Below, piece after piece: positions 30,729-45,700 of a stretch of DNA of 64,000 nucleotides; positions within the stretch are counted from its first letter, which is position 1; every line of letters begins with the position of its first letter. The stretch spans positions 3,658,001 to 3,722,000 of the forward strand of contig NC_071646.1 in the NCBI RefSeq assembly GCF_014839835.1, written 5' to 3'. Source of the DNA: Dryobates pubescens. Its lineage: Eukaryota > Chordata > Aves > Piciformes > Picidae. The notes below the pieces were generated by a model. The model made no database searches. It was not told where the DNA came from and saw nothing but the letters and a program-made list of their open reading frames with translations. A program made the position numbers and the translations under genes.

Positions 30729-31212
30729 TTGACAGAGATGGAGTTTAAGCCTATTCTGGAGCTGCACCGTGCAGGTTTTAAGGTAGAACACACCCCCTGA
30801 TCAAGCACAGGCTCAGCTAAGAGGTGTGTGACACCACCTTGCATGAGTAGTACATACAATAGGGAGTCCACAGGAACTTAAATTCAGGATACCACAGTGC
30901 TGCAGGGTTTTAATTCTCAGCTCTTTGCAGCAAGTAAAGACACCCTGACTTCACAGAGCACCTTCTGCAGTCCATATGGAGGCTGCAGAGCAATTGTTGA
31001 GTGCCTCCATCCACATACCAGGGTTCTGGGAAGTGCACTTGCTTGATTTGCAACTGGCCTACAAAGATCCAGGGCCTGAGATGGTCAAAATTCAGCTTTT
31101 GGTGCTCAGGAGGCTCTTGAGACTCAGTGGGCTGTGCATACAGGAACCAGGTATCTCACCTCAGTCCCAGGTGCAAGTGAGAGATGGGCAAATAAAGTCC
31201 CAAGCTTGTGTT

Positions 31213-32043
31213 TTACAAGGCAACAGCTGGCAGCGACACCACCTCACTCGCAATGCAGAGGTCTACAAAGTCTCTCTGAGCACTGAAGGCCTCCTTCAGC
31301 TCATCACACCAGGTGTCCAGCACCTCCTTCAGCTCCATGCAGAGGCTCTCCGGGATACTGAAGGAGTAGATCTGCACTTTGAGACTGTCATTTATCCTGG
31401 GACAGGAAGCCTGGACTGTGAAGAGCCTCAGCGGTGTCATTGCCAGGCAGTTCTCCCCCTCCTCCATGGAGAAGGTGTACGCCGCCGGGTAGCCCAGCAG
31501 CACCCCGACGATGGTGCAAAGGTTCCAGCCCGTGGGGACAACTTCGCTGGAGGACACAGAGCCAGCGCTGGAAGCCTCTGCAGCCCCAAGGTGGGCGAGG
31601 AGGGCCGCGAGGTGTCCCTTGATGGCCTCAGCCTCCGCTGGCCCGCAGAGAACAGGGCAATGCCGCCCCGCAGAGACATCCATGAAGGGAGCAGGGTGGG
31701 CCCGCAGGACAGCCGCCAGCCTCCGCCGGGCGAGCCCCAGGTGCAGCAGCAGGGCCGAGCCCTCCACACCCAGCAAATGGAGGCAGCTCGGGGCCAGCCC
31801 TGCCTCCCTTAACCGAGACAGGTACCGCCGCAGCTCGGCGATGCCCGCCGCGCCGCAGTCGTACAACAAGGCCGGCTTCAGCCCCGCCGCCACCGCCAGC
31901 ACCTCGCCGGCCAGCTGCAAGGCTCGGGCCGCCGGCAACCATCGCCGCCGCCGCCCGGCCCCAGCCGCCAGCTCTTCCCGTGCCGCCGCCACCAGCCGCG
32001 GCGCCAACAGGGCGCCGCCCGCCTGGGCCTCCGCCGGGCCCAT
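31213..32043 (-). CDS. C1orf74: UPF0739 protein C1orf74 homologue, single coding exon
   Basis: A 276-residue uninterrupted frame ends in TAA at 31213-31215. I place the start at the ATG at 32043 because it sits in a strong context (CCCATGG); the open frame continues a few codons upstream but only from a GTG. The human member has about 269 aa and is also encoded in one exon. Conserved-looking blocks include VLLGYPAAYTF with a following acidic MEEGENCLA, and LLYDCG near residue 65. I know of no established biochemical function, so none is assigned. It lies between TRAF3IP3 and IRF6 as in human 1q32.2. The 5' two thirds are very GC- and CpG-rich and alanine-rich, whereas the 3' third has ordinary composition. 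Long antisense frames over this exon are by-products of the GC content. Confidence 0.88.
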   Translation of the reverse strand: MGPAEAQAGGALLAPRLVAAAREELAAGAGRRRRWLPAARALQLAGEVLAVAAGLKPALLYDCGAAGIAELRRYLSRLREAGLAPSCLHLLGVEGSALLLHLGLARRRLAAVLRAHPAPFMDVSAGRHCPVLCGPAEAEAIKGHLAALLAHLGAAEASSAGSVSSSEVVPTGWNLCTIVGVLLGYPAAYTFSMEEGENCLAMTPLRLFTVQASCPRINDSLKVQIYSFSIPESLCMELKEVLDTWCDELKEAFSAQRDFVDLCIASEVVSLPAVAL

Positions 32044-32280
32044 GGGAGCCACCGCCGGGCCCAGCGCTTCCGGGTCAGCCTCGGCGCTGGCGTGGGCGGG
32101 GCCCGGGGCGGAGCCCAGAGCCGCCCGGGAAAGGCGGCTGCGCCACGCCCCGGCCTGGGCCTGTGCCTGGGCTCGCCCGGGAAGGTCTCTCCGCCCAGCG
32201 CGGGCAGAGCGGTGCTCCCGCGCAGGGCTGGGCCCGGGCGGAGCCTCGTCGCAGCGGCCTCATGGAGAAGGAAGAAACAG
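31590..32280 (-). promoter_or_regulatory. C1orf74: CpG island over the C1orf74 start and 5' coding part
   Basis: CpG dinucleotides are very dense from about 31600 to 32260, spanning the 5' two thirds of the C1orf74 exon and about 220 bp upstream, with several GGGCGG-type boxes around 32095-32240. No other gene start is recognisable here, so it most likely serves C1orf74. The density could also support antisense transcription. Confidence 0.6.
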
Positions 32281-32404
32281 TTTAGGAGCAGATCTCTGCC
32301 ATCATCCTCAGCCACAACTTGGCAGAGCACAGGGCTCAGGCATCACCCCCTAGGAAGGTGCTCTCAGCTTCAGCTGGCATCTCAGAGCGTGCAGAACTGG
32401 CTTC

Positions 32405-32410
32405 TTTATT
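32405..32410 (-). terminator. Candidate poly(A) signal of IRF6
   Basis: TTTATT on the plus strand gives AATAAA in the IRF6 direction, about 460 nt after the stop codon. It lies only about 360 bp upstream of the C1orf74 start codon, so the IRF6 3' end abuts the C1orf74 promoter on the same strand. A TTTATA variant at about 32587 is an alternative. Confidence 0.45.
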
Positions 32411-32871
32411 TTTCTTTAAATAAATATATACATAACTATTAAAAAAGGCCAGCTGGACACAGTGTCAGCTTTCCAGCTTGCAGCTACAGAGCGGTTAACA
32501 TGAAAAACAGACAAGGTGATATTCTCCAGGCAGTTTTAATAGAGCACAGATTGGGGTTTTCTTTCCCCCCCTCTAATGATCAAGTATTTATATACAATAC
32601 ATCAGTAGTGGATCAAACAAAAATATTACAGAATTGCAAATCTGATTTATACATAGTGGTTGCATAAGCAAACTGCTGAGCCCAGGGAAGGAGCTACAGC
32701 TGTAAGCCCCTCAGTTTTGAACACTTCCAACACTAAAGCACCATAGACTGCTGAAATAGAGTCAGAGGACCAGATGTACAGATTTTACTCTGATTTAAAG
32801 CAAGGCACTCATGAAGAAACACTTTGCTGTATGTACAATGTGAGAAACCAGAGGGCAAAGCAAAGCATCTG

Positions 32872-37123
<4,252 letters not shown>

Positions 37124-37217
37124 CCTCTGCAACAGACAACAGCACCCCAACGGCTAAGGGTTACTTGAGACTCGTATGCTTTACAAAAATGAAGTTCATT
37201 TCACCTAAAAAGGGCTT

Positions 37218-37478
37218 TGTGTAGTGACAGAGTGAGGAATAACAGCTTCAGGCTGGAAAAAGCTGGGCTGAGAGTAGGCATTACAACAAAATTCTTCCCC
37301 ATGAGGGCGTGAGGCACTGGAACAGGTTGCCCAGAGAAGTTGGGGAAGCTTCAGGCCTGGCAGTGTTCAAAGCCAGGCTGGATGGGGCCTTGAGCAACCT
37401 GCTCTAGTGGAAGATGTCCCTGCCCATGGATGATCTTTAAGGTCCCTTCCAACCCAAACCATTCCATGATTCTATGCT
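37218..37478 (+). mobile_element. CR1 LINE fragment in IRF6 intron 1
   Basis: About 260 bp from GTGACAGAGTGAGGAATAAC to CCATTCCATGATTCTATGC, antisense to IRF6. Confidence 0.9.
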
Positions 37479-38299
37479 ATGCTCCTGCTACTGTTCATTG
37501 TGTCACTGCATATTGAAACCACTAATTCAGATCCAGCTGGAGGCCTCCTCTGCCAGGAGCAGTTACAAAGCCATCACTAAGCAGGGACCATAACTGTCAC
37601 AGGAACAAGAAGTCACTGTGAAACATTCCGGTAAGCAGAGCTGATTATTTGTGTTGGGAGAGCACATGGAGGGCGAGCCCAAATCAGCCTGGGCTGTAAA
37701 GGCTGCACAGGAGATAAAGCCCCAAACAAGCCACAGCAAGAACAGGCAGCAACATTTCAAAAGCCTCCACACGCCTGGAAGGGGACTCAGATCCAGTTCT
37801 CACACTTGCCCCGTCAGGGGGGTTTACCTCAGCTATAGCTAGAGGTAAAAGCATCAGGCTGAAGCAGAGGGGGGCAATTTTATCAGATAAAGACCTCTGA
37901 AAGCCATTTAATGACCTTTTCCTGAGTGCTTTGCAGGATAATCATTCACAAACACGACTGACCTGTAATAACCAGGATGTTTATCCAGAGGGATGTGAAG
38001 TGCAGCTCTGCCTGCACTCCTGCTGTTGAAGGGTTTGGGGTTGTTTAAACCAATGCTGTAGTTAACTGTTGTTATTGAAGCAAGCCTGTGTTGCTACTCC
38101 ATTTGCAGCCAACCAACAAGATTTTTCTTGTGTTGAAGCCAGCCAGACGAAAATTAACAACTGTCCTCTGCTAGAAGAGGCAGCATTTGGTATCTTGAGG
38201 TTCTGAGAGGACTTCTGTGCTACACATGAGCTTTAGAAACTGCATCTCCCATATCCATTTGTACCTCTAGAAACCCACCTGAGAAATTACAAATGGACT

Positions 38300-38530
38300 C
38301 ATAGAATGGTTGGGGTTGGAAGGGACCTTAAATTATCAGCTGTGTCCCACGGGCAGGGACGCCTTCCACTAGCCCAGGCTGCTCAAGGCCTCATCCAGCC
38401 TGGCCCTGAACACCTCCAGAGAGGGAACATCCACAGCTTCTCTGGGCAACCTGTTCCAGTGTCTCCCCACCCACCCTCACTGGAAAGAATTTCTTCCTAA
38501 TCTCCACTCTAAATCTCCCCTCCATTAATA
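38300..38530 (-). mobile_element. CR1 LINE fragment in IRF6 intron 1
   Basis: Starts CTCATAGAATGGTTGGGGTT, sense to IRF6, about 230 bp. Confidence 0.9.
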
Positions 38531-38629
38531 AAGCAGTGATAGGATAAGTAAAACCTTTGCCATAAGCCCTGAACACTGCTGCAGGAGTTGCAAAGTGAGT
38601 CTAAGTAGAAGAGATATTGAAGATTAAAA

Positions 38630-39165
38630 AAAATAATAATAATAAAATAACCCTAGCCAAGAGGGAGCCGAGGAACAGGTTTTATTCGTTCCAGTACCCA
38701 CAGATCCCACTCGGATGCGAGCGTTCACGCGAAATTAAATCTGAGCACCATTTATTTTATCTGCTAAGGCAAGAAAACGTTCAGATTGAATTGCAAATCA
38801 CCTTTAAGCGATCGCTTGAAAAGGTGCTTTGTCAAAGAGCTGGGCATCTCGGCAGCCTGCTTCCCAGGAGCTGGGAGGGATCAGAAAGCAATCATCAACA
38901 TCAGCTTTGTGCTTCCGCAGCTCCGCGGTGGTAGCTCCCCGTATCGAAAACGCTATCAGAATTAAACTTGCAGTAGCACGTTTGCAAAGACACAAAGTCC
39001 AGGTTAATCCTGGCCTTATTGTTGAGAGCCAAACCAAGTATTGATTTCTCTCTCACAGGGAAAAAAAAACAAACCAAAGTCACTTTTCATTGTGACAGAA
39101 AACCCCTAATTAAAGCTCGTTCCACCGCCTCTTTCACACTTACTTTACGAGCAAGTGCCCTCTGC
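38630..39165. promoter_or_regulatory. Non-repetitive, CpG-bearing block in IRF6 intron 1
   Basis: Unlike the flanking CR1 sequence, this stretch is unique, AT-rich yet retains CpG, and is full of homeobox/TCF-like words (AATTAAA, ATCAAAG-like, palindromic CTTTGTCAAAG at about 38831). It has no coding potential. This is the look of a conserved intronic enhancer, but conservation cannot be judged here. Confidence 0.3.
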
Positions 39166-39657
39166 TCCTAATGCTGTGCACACACACACGGTTTGCAAGA
39201 CCAGGAGTAAAATCAGCCCCGCACAGCAGGGAGCAAAATTCATGCTCCTCTCAAAGGAAATAAACTGGTCACATGGAAGGCTCACTGGCGCGGCTGGCTT
39301 AGGATTGAATTGTCCCCTGGATCCCAGGCAGCGGCTGCCAATGCGCCACAGCACAATGCTTTATGACCTTTTATCACCAACCACTTGTTGACATAATAAC
39401 CAAGAGCAAATCAACTTGAATCCCATTGCTGGGCTCAGACGGTGAGTCAGCCTCTTGCAGCCTTCAACTTCCATCCAGCCGAGCCCAGGAGCTGCTCCCA
39501 TTCTGGAGCTGCACAGGTGGGCTCTGGGAGCATCTTTGCCAAGGCTCAAGACTCCTTGGTGCACATAGCCAGGAATCCTCCAGTGTGCAGTATTCTCACT
39601 CAAACTGGATGGCACATGGGGGTAATTAATACACCCACCGATTGCATCGGGGGTTAA

Positions 39658-39865
39658 AATGCTCCCTCAAAGGTCATCTTGTCCAAACCACCTGCAGTCA
39701 GCAAGGACACCTCCAAATAGATCAGACTGCCCAGGGCCACATCAAGTCTGATCTTGTATATCTTCAGGGGCATCCCTGGGCAACCTATTGCAGCATTTTA
39801 CCACTCTCATTGTAAAGAACTTCCTCCTTATGTCCAACCTAAATCTCCTCTGCATCTCTGAACAC
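39658..39865 (-). mobile_element. CR1 LINE fragment lacking its tail, IRF6 intron 1
   Basis: About 205 bp with CTGCAGTCAGCAAGGACACC and CAACCTATTGCAGCATTTTA. It is most like the copy at 33140-33450. Confidence 0.85.
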
Positions 39866-40619
39866 TGATGCCACTATTCCCTGCACCCCAGTTTGTCACC
39901 TAAGATGTTCTTCCTTGGAGGGGAGACATTCACCCCAACCAGAACAACTCAAGGAACCTTTGGAACGAGCAGACATCCTTCAGCCACTTCCCCAAGACGA
40001 GTGACCAAGTCAAGGACAACCCTGGTGAACCACGGTGACCCTCGGGGCTCTGGCGCAGTGCCGGCCAACGTAGCAGCAGGCAGGGCACCGGGAGAACGTG
40101 GTCTGAAGGCATCCCGGCCTCGCTGCACAGATGCTTTAGCTCTCCACATGCACACCCAACCCAAGCGCACACAGTGCTTCTGCTCTAGCCCACAAGGAGC
40201 CTCTAAAGAAGGAAGGGGTCTTCTCTGGGTCCATCCCGGCCACACCAGACATCTCATGCCTTGCTCATTACCATTTTTTTTTAATGCCATTAGCCTCTGT
40301 TTTGTGGGTTTGTATTTACTTTCTTCGAAGACAAGCAGCTCAACCCTTCACATTGGCATTCCCCCAGAGAAACAAGCTGAACTTCCATCCAAGTTACCCA
40401 ACTGTTAATCCCCTCCCTGCACCAGGAAACTGAAGCTCCCACATTTCAGAGACCAGGACATCACTTTGGGCATCACTTTCGTGCTGCCTCCCCCCATATC
40501 AACCCACCTGAAGCACAGGTAACTCCTACAGTTCACAGCCCCCACCCCAATCTGGTAACCTCTGCCGTGCCCATGGAGTTGGAAGGGGCAGGAGACGTCT
40601 CAGATCATCGGGGTTTTGT

Positions 40620-41320
40620 GGCGGGGTAGCAGTTGCGCTCCGCAAAGAGATGTCGGTGAACGGGGCGGGGGGGGGGGCAAAAATCACCTTTGTCCTAACT
40701 CCAGGCCTCGGCTGACTTCAACTTGAAAGACGTCGCCCGGGGCTAACGCAGCTCCGGCCCGGGAGAGGGTGGGAAAGGGCCGAGAGCAGAGTTTGCAGCG
40801 GGCGTTCCCCTCCTGCTTTCCTTCGGCACCGGGAGATAGCCACACGCAGCGCACCCACACCCCCCACCCCCGCCGCCTCCGGGCCGCTCCAGCCGGCACC
40901 GAGCCGCGACCCTTCCCACTGCCCCCGCGTGTTTTCCGCCTCCAACCCGAGATCGGGGCTCCGCGGGTGGATCCCGGCGGGGGGGGGGGGGGGGGTCGGG
41001 TCAAGCCGCCCCAGTCCCACAAGCTCCCCGCGATTCCCCCCACCCCGTCCCGTCCCCACGGTACTCACCCCTTGGTAGGGCAGGGATCGGTTCCGCGCCC
41101 GCGGGGGGTGTGCGGCCGCCCCGCGGGGCCCAGCGGCGGGGCCGCGCCGGCAGCGGGCGAGGGGAGCGCGGCCACGGCGGACTCTTCACCGCCCGCCCCG
41201 ACCCGGGCCCGCCCTCACCTGCCCCAGGTGCGTCGGGCGCAGCCGCACCGCCCGCCCCGCCCCGGGCCCGCGGGGGAGGCCCCGCTCCGAGCCCGACCCC
41301 GGTTCCGATCCCGGTGCCCC
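40620..41320 (-). promoter_or_regulatory. IRF6: CpG island and noncoding first exon of IRF6
   Basis: This is a dense CpG stretch in an otherwise ordinary region, 3.9 kb upstream of the IRF6 coding start in its direction. On the minus strand a consensus donor (GTGAGTAC, 41068-41061) closes a candidate untranslated exon ending at 41069. It would splice to the acceptor before 37126. GC-box-like GGGGCGGG/CCCGCCCC sites are frequent. A run of 17 G (40979-40995) lies in the presumed intron about 75 nt past the donor. The exact start site is not visible. Confidence 0.65.
40979..40995. repeat. G17 homopolymer in the IRF6 promoter region
   Basis: Seventeen consecutive G on the plus strand, so C17 in the IRF6 pre-mRNA soon after the first donor. 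An 11-G run at 40667-40677 lies nearby. Length may be unreliable in sequencing. Confidence 0.85.
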
Positions 41321-42587
41321 CCCGGCCGGGAAGAATCAGAGCAAGCGGAGCGTCCGCGGCCCCGCCGCTTCAGCCCCCCTTCTTTTCTTTTGTGATGGAA
41401 TATTGAGGAAAGAAAACAAAACCTCCCGAGCTTCCGCGGTGAAAAGCCTAGCGCGGGACAAAGACAAAACTTCTGCTCTCAACCCAAAGCCACAGACAGG
41501 CAATTGGCTCCGAACAGCATTAAAATGCCTCTCCCCTGCAGCCCCGTCCCGCTCGCACCCACCTGGGGCTGCTGGGGGGCTCCGCAGCATCTGCCCCCGA
41601 CCCATCCACAGTCTCCCCCGGCCTCGCTTTTCATTCCCGCTGCCGGAGGTGGGGAGCCGTGACTCAGGGATGAGTCTGGGTTTGAGATCATACGAAGCTT
41701 CACCACTCGGTTTCAGTGAACCAGAAACAAGTGTGGGAATTTCCCTTTTCCTTCTCGTCCTGAGCAGCGCAGCCGCTGCTGAATCCGGAGTCACGGATTT
41801 ACACCGAATGCTCACTCCTGGGCCGTGAGACCCGCACCCGAGCGAGCTGCAATCAAGAATCCCTGCCTTCTGAAACTTAAAACTGGAGTCTTGAAGGGCT
41901 TCTTTATATAGCCGAATTTTCTGGCGTCTTTGGGAGCTATGCAAAGTATGGAAAAACTTCACACAGGGAGAATTCTGCTTTTTGCTTCTGAAGTTTCCCT
42001 TGCAAGGTGCTCCACTCGTGCCCCTCAGAGGTGTGACTTTTAGCAGGAGTTTATCAGCACATAATTAAATCTTGCAGGCAATGGAAGGCTGGTAGGTGAC
42101 GCTTAGAGGTCGGTGTTTTCTTTGTGGGGCTGCGCTGCGAGGGTGGGGTTGGTTAGGTGCTCCTGAGCGGTTTCAATACACAAAAGAAGGGGCAGCAGCT
42201 CCCCTTCTAATACCCTAAGCTGTACACAAATATGCAACTAAATGGGCAGTTTGGCCAGCGACTGGGAAGAGACACACTCAGAGATGCTGAGCTGGACTCC
42301 CTGCCAAGGTATGAGGGATCTTTGATCTCTCCTCCAATAGCTCAGCACAAAACCTCCCATTCATCCTCCCTGCGTTCCTTGCATCCCTGTGTTCATCCTC
42401 CCTGGCAATGGGTACATTTCAGGATGCTTCAGGTTTGTGGTCAGGAGCTCAGAGAGCTCTGGAAGCAGCTACCCACAGCAATGCTGCAAACTCACCCACA
42501 CCTCTGTGACAGAGGCATGGGAGCAGCCCTGGGCACAGCTTTGCTCTTTCTAGACCCACTGTAAGGACACTTGAGGCTGCTCGATCA
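41321..42587. other. Upstream flank of IRF6
   Basis: Unique sequence with falling CpG content. Antisense frames near 41336-41962 are not gene-like. It may hold IRF6 regulatory sites, but none is named with confidence. Confidence 0.45.
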
Positions 42588-42825
42588 TGGAATTGTGTTG
42601 GCTGGAAAAACTCTAAGATCACCAAGTCCAGCCTTCAGCCCATCACCACCATGGCCACTGAACCATGTCCCCAAGTGCCTTGGCCACAGGTTTCTTGAAC
42701 CCCTCCAGGCATGGAGACTCCACCACCTCCCTGGGCAGCCTGTTCCAATTCCTGACCACTCTTGCAGTCATGAATTTTCCCCTAATATCCAACCTAAGCC
42801 TCCTCTGGCACAATCCATGAGGGGG
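42588..42825 (-). mobile_element. CR1 LINE fragment between IRF6 and GUCA1B
   Basis: CATGGAATTGTGTTGGCTGG to CTGGCACAATCC. The minus strand reads RLRLDIRGKFMTARVVRN and [16 protein letters not shown]. Confidence 0.9.
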
Positions 42826-44176
42826 GTCTTGAGGCAGGTCAGGGCTGGGGTGTTTAAAATCACAGAGCAACACAGCACAGTGACCAAGGGAAGGTCACCC
42901 CAGTGTGGGCGAAGGGTCTGGTCCTGCCTCCAGTTTCACCGGAGCTGATCCTCTCACGCTGGGCAGCTGTGCCTGCCTGCACCCAGCCTCTGCTGAGTGG
43001 TGAGACAGATGCCAAAGAAATGACTCTTCACAGCTCTTCTGCAGGCTTTGGTGGCTTTTTTTTTCCCTCCCCTTGAGTTTCTCCCAGCCTCTGCTGGAGC
43101 GTGTGGCAGCATGCTGGGCGAGTGAGCCGACGGGAAGTTGGCTGTCTTGTTCCATGCTCCTGGCTGGGAAACTCTGCAGCTTTGGAGCTGTACAGGTGAT
43201 AATCCAGGGATGGTTCATTAGGTAGGACATGTAATCAGGTGTTTCCCATTTGCAACTAATCACCCAAAGTGTTCACTCTGACATAATCTATAAAACATCG
43301 ATCCTGACCCTTCAGGCAGCCAAAAACCACCAACCTCTTTATTGCAGCATTATCTTGAAACCCTTGGTTTTATTTTTAGTTCTCTCTGTGTGTACTTACT
43401 CCACCTGCACCTTTTTATTTCCACATCAAATGAAGAAATCCTTTGGCTGAGAAACTGAACCTCGTGAAGTGACATTGTGCAGCCCTTTCAGTGCAGTCTG
43501 CAGAGCAGAGCAGGCTCTTGGGACAGTGTGAGGATGAGCAGAGGAATTTTCCTACCAGGAGCTATAGGATTTGCTTTATTTCAGTGCCAAATTAGCATCA
43601 GCCCTTTTATCAGCACCAGGATATGTCATAATAAAGCAGCTAGGCTTTGTAAGCCAGGTCTCTTCAATTCCTTTGTTTCTAGCTGGAGAAGATTGCAGTC
43701 ATAAAAACAAAGGGGAACCATTTTCTCTCCTGGGAACAGATCACCAAGTTCCCATAAGGCAAAACAAAATTATGCAATGAGGCAAGACAATGTCCTGGGC
43801 ATGTGGAGTCTTGCTGGGTGCTCTCAGCGCTCACATTCCACATGCAGCCTCCGTGCAGGAGAGCAGCACGAAATGGTGGAAGGCTCCACACCAAAACTCC
43901 ACAGCTGTGCTACAGGAAAAGTGGGGGGAGCCCTCTCCACCCCATCCTGGCAGCAGCACCTCTGCTGGGTGGATGCTGGATGTGACCCAGAAGGAACTTC
44001 TGCTCTCAGCAGGTATCAGCTAAGATCAGTCAAGAAATATCACTGGGTGGAAAGCTGATTCTTCATGTGGTGTGTGAAGCTGGGCATGGTGAGATGGAGA
44101 CTGCAGCACAACTGTTTTATACCACCACAGTGGCCCTGCCTGCTGAAGTCTTCTTTCTGTCAGCTCTAGCTAAGAT
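42826..44176. other. Gene-free spacer between IRF6 and GUCA1B
   Basis: Unique sequence. Two AT-rich patches (about 43245-43400 and 43560-43690) differ from the GC-rich surroundings and could be regulatory. No gene is seen. Confidence 0.45.
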
Positions 44177-44415
44177 TCATAGAATCCTAGAATGGTTTGG
44201 GTTTGAAAGGGACCTTAGAGATCATCCAGTTCCAAACCCCCTGCCATGGGCAGGGACACCTCCTACCAGCCCAGGTTGCTCAAGGTCTCATTCATCCTGG
44301 CCTTGAACACCTCCAGGGAGGGGCATCCACAACCTCCCTGGGCAACCTGTTTTAGTGTCTCACCACCCTCACTGTAAAGAATTTCTTTCTAACCTCCAGC
44401 CTAAGTTTCCTCTCC
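44177..44415 (-). mobile_element. CR1 LINE fragment
   Basis: TTCATAGAATCCTAGAATGG with a doubled octamer, about 240 bp. Confidence 0.92.
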
Positions 44416-45186
44416 TCAAGAGAAAAATATTGGTGGGTAGATCTCCTGTAGCTCTCCCTGAGGAGCCAGACCTCAAGCTGCTCTGATCTTAGGGCCAGTA
44501 GCTGAAGCATTTGCAAAAGGAAGGATCAATAATTATGTTCCATCCTTCTAGGCACAAAGACAGGCAGACAGGAGTCCTCTGCATCATTAGATTTAAATCC
44601 ACCTTTTTGTTGGAAGAGAGCAGGCTTGGCCATTCTGGTGGCTCTGGTCCTTCCCATCCATCCCCACGCTGCTGCTGTGGTCCCCTTGTCCTCTTGCTCA
44701 GGATTCCTCAGTGGAAGCAGCCACTGCCAGGTGCCAACTTACACTGCACTCCTGCACACCTCTCCCTACACATGCACACAGATGCAATACTACTGATAGG
44801 TTACTTACTGTGAGTAGATTGAGAGCAAACCCTATTCTTAGAGTGGGGGTTGAGTTGCTGTGCTCTTCTCCAGTATCAAGTTGTAGACTAATTCTTAACA
44901 GGTGTTTTTCCAAGTGAGAAACTCTTCTCTCCAACCCAGTGAAAACCAATACCCCCAAACCAGTGAAGAGTTTAAACCTTTCTCAGCTGTGGCACTATGA
45001 CAATAGGCAGTTTATTGTTTCCTATTAACACTGCTCCAATCCTCTTAAGAGAAGAGTCTTACCTGGATGGCAAGCTGGGTCAGACACTTTAATAACCACA
45101 GGTCATCTCTTTCCAGCTGGCACAGAAAATGGTTGGACTTGGAGCATCTGGTGTGAGATGGATAAAAGCCAGCAGCTCCAGTAAGA
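44416..45186. other. Gene-free spacer
   Basis: Ordinary unique sequence between two CR1 copies, nothing recognised. Confidence 0.5.
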
Positions 45187-45700
45187 GAATGGGTTGGGTT
45201 GGAAGGGATCCTCAAAGGGCATCCAGTCCAACCTCCCTGCAGTCCAGCAGGGACATCCTCCACTAGATCAGGTTGCTCAGAGCCTTGTCCAGCCTCACCT
45301 TCAATATCTCCAGGCATGGGGCCTCAGCAGCCTCCCTGTTGCAGTGTTCCAGCACCCTCATCGTGCAGAACTTGTTCCTAATGTCCAATATAAATCTCTA
45401 ATTTCAAACCATTGCCCCTTGTCCTATCACTGCAGGCCTTTGGAATCAGTCTCTCTGCAGCTTTTTTGTAGCCCTTTTCAGGCACTGGAAGGCTGCTATT
45501 AGGTATCCCTGGAGCCTTTTCTTCTCCAGGCTGACCACCCCCAGCTCCCTCAGCCTGTCCTTGTAGCAGAGGTGCTCCAGCCCCACCTGGGCCCTCTCCA
45601 TCAGGTCTATGTCCTTCCTGTGTTGAAGGCTCCAGAAATGGACACAGCACTGCAAGTGAGGTCTCACCAGAGCAGAGAGGCAGAATCACCTCTGTTGATC
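45187..45700 (-). mobile_element. CR1 LINE, about 515 bp
   Basis: GAATGGGTTGGGTTGGAAGG, then a long reversed ORF2 C-terminus (minus strand reads ERAQVGLEHLCYKDRLRELG). A close relative of the copy at 53708-54225. Confidence 0.92.

Noticed and set aside
30976-31812. 278-aa plus-strand frame over C1orf74
   Set aside because: It is antisense to a recognised coding exon in GC-rich sequence and has no family motif.
32044-32052. Start of C1orf74 nine bases further upstream
   Set aside because: The codon at 32052 is GTG; the ATG at 32043 has a good Kozak context and is preferred.
31511-32353. 280-aa plus-strand Ala/Arg-rich frame
   Set aside because: A product of the CpG island opposite C1orf74; low-complexity composition, no homology recognised.
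41336-41962. 208-aa minus-strand frame upstream of IRF6
   Set aside because: No motif or splice context; more likely promoter-flank sequence.
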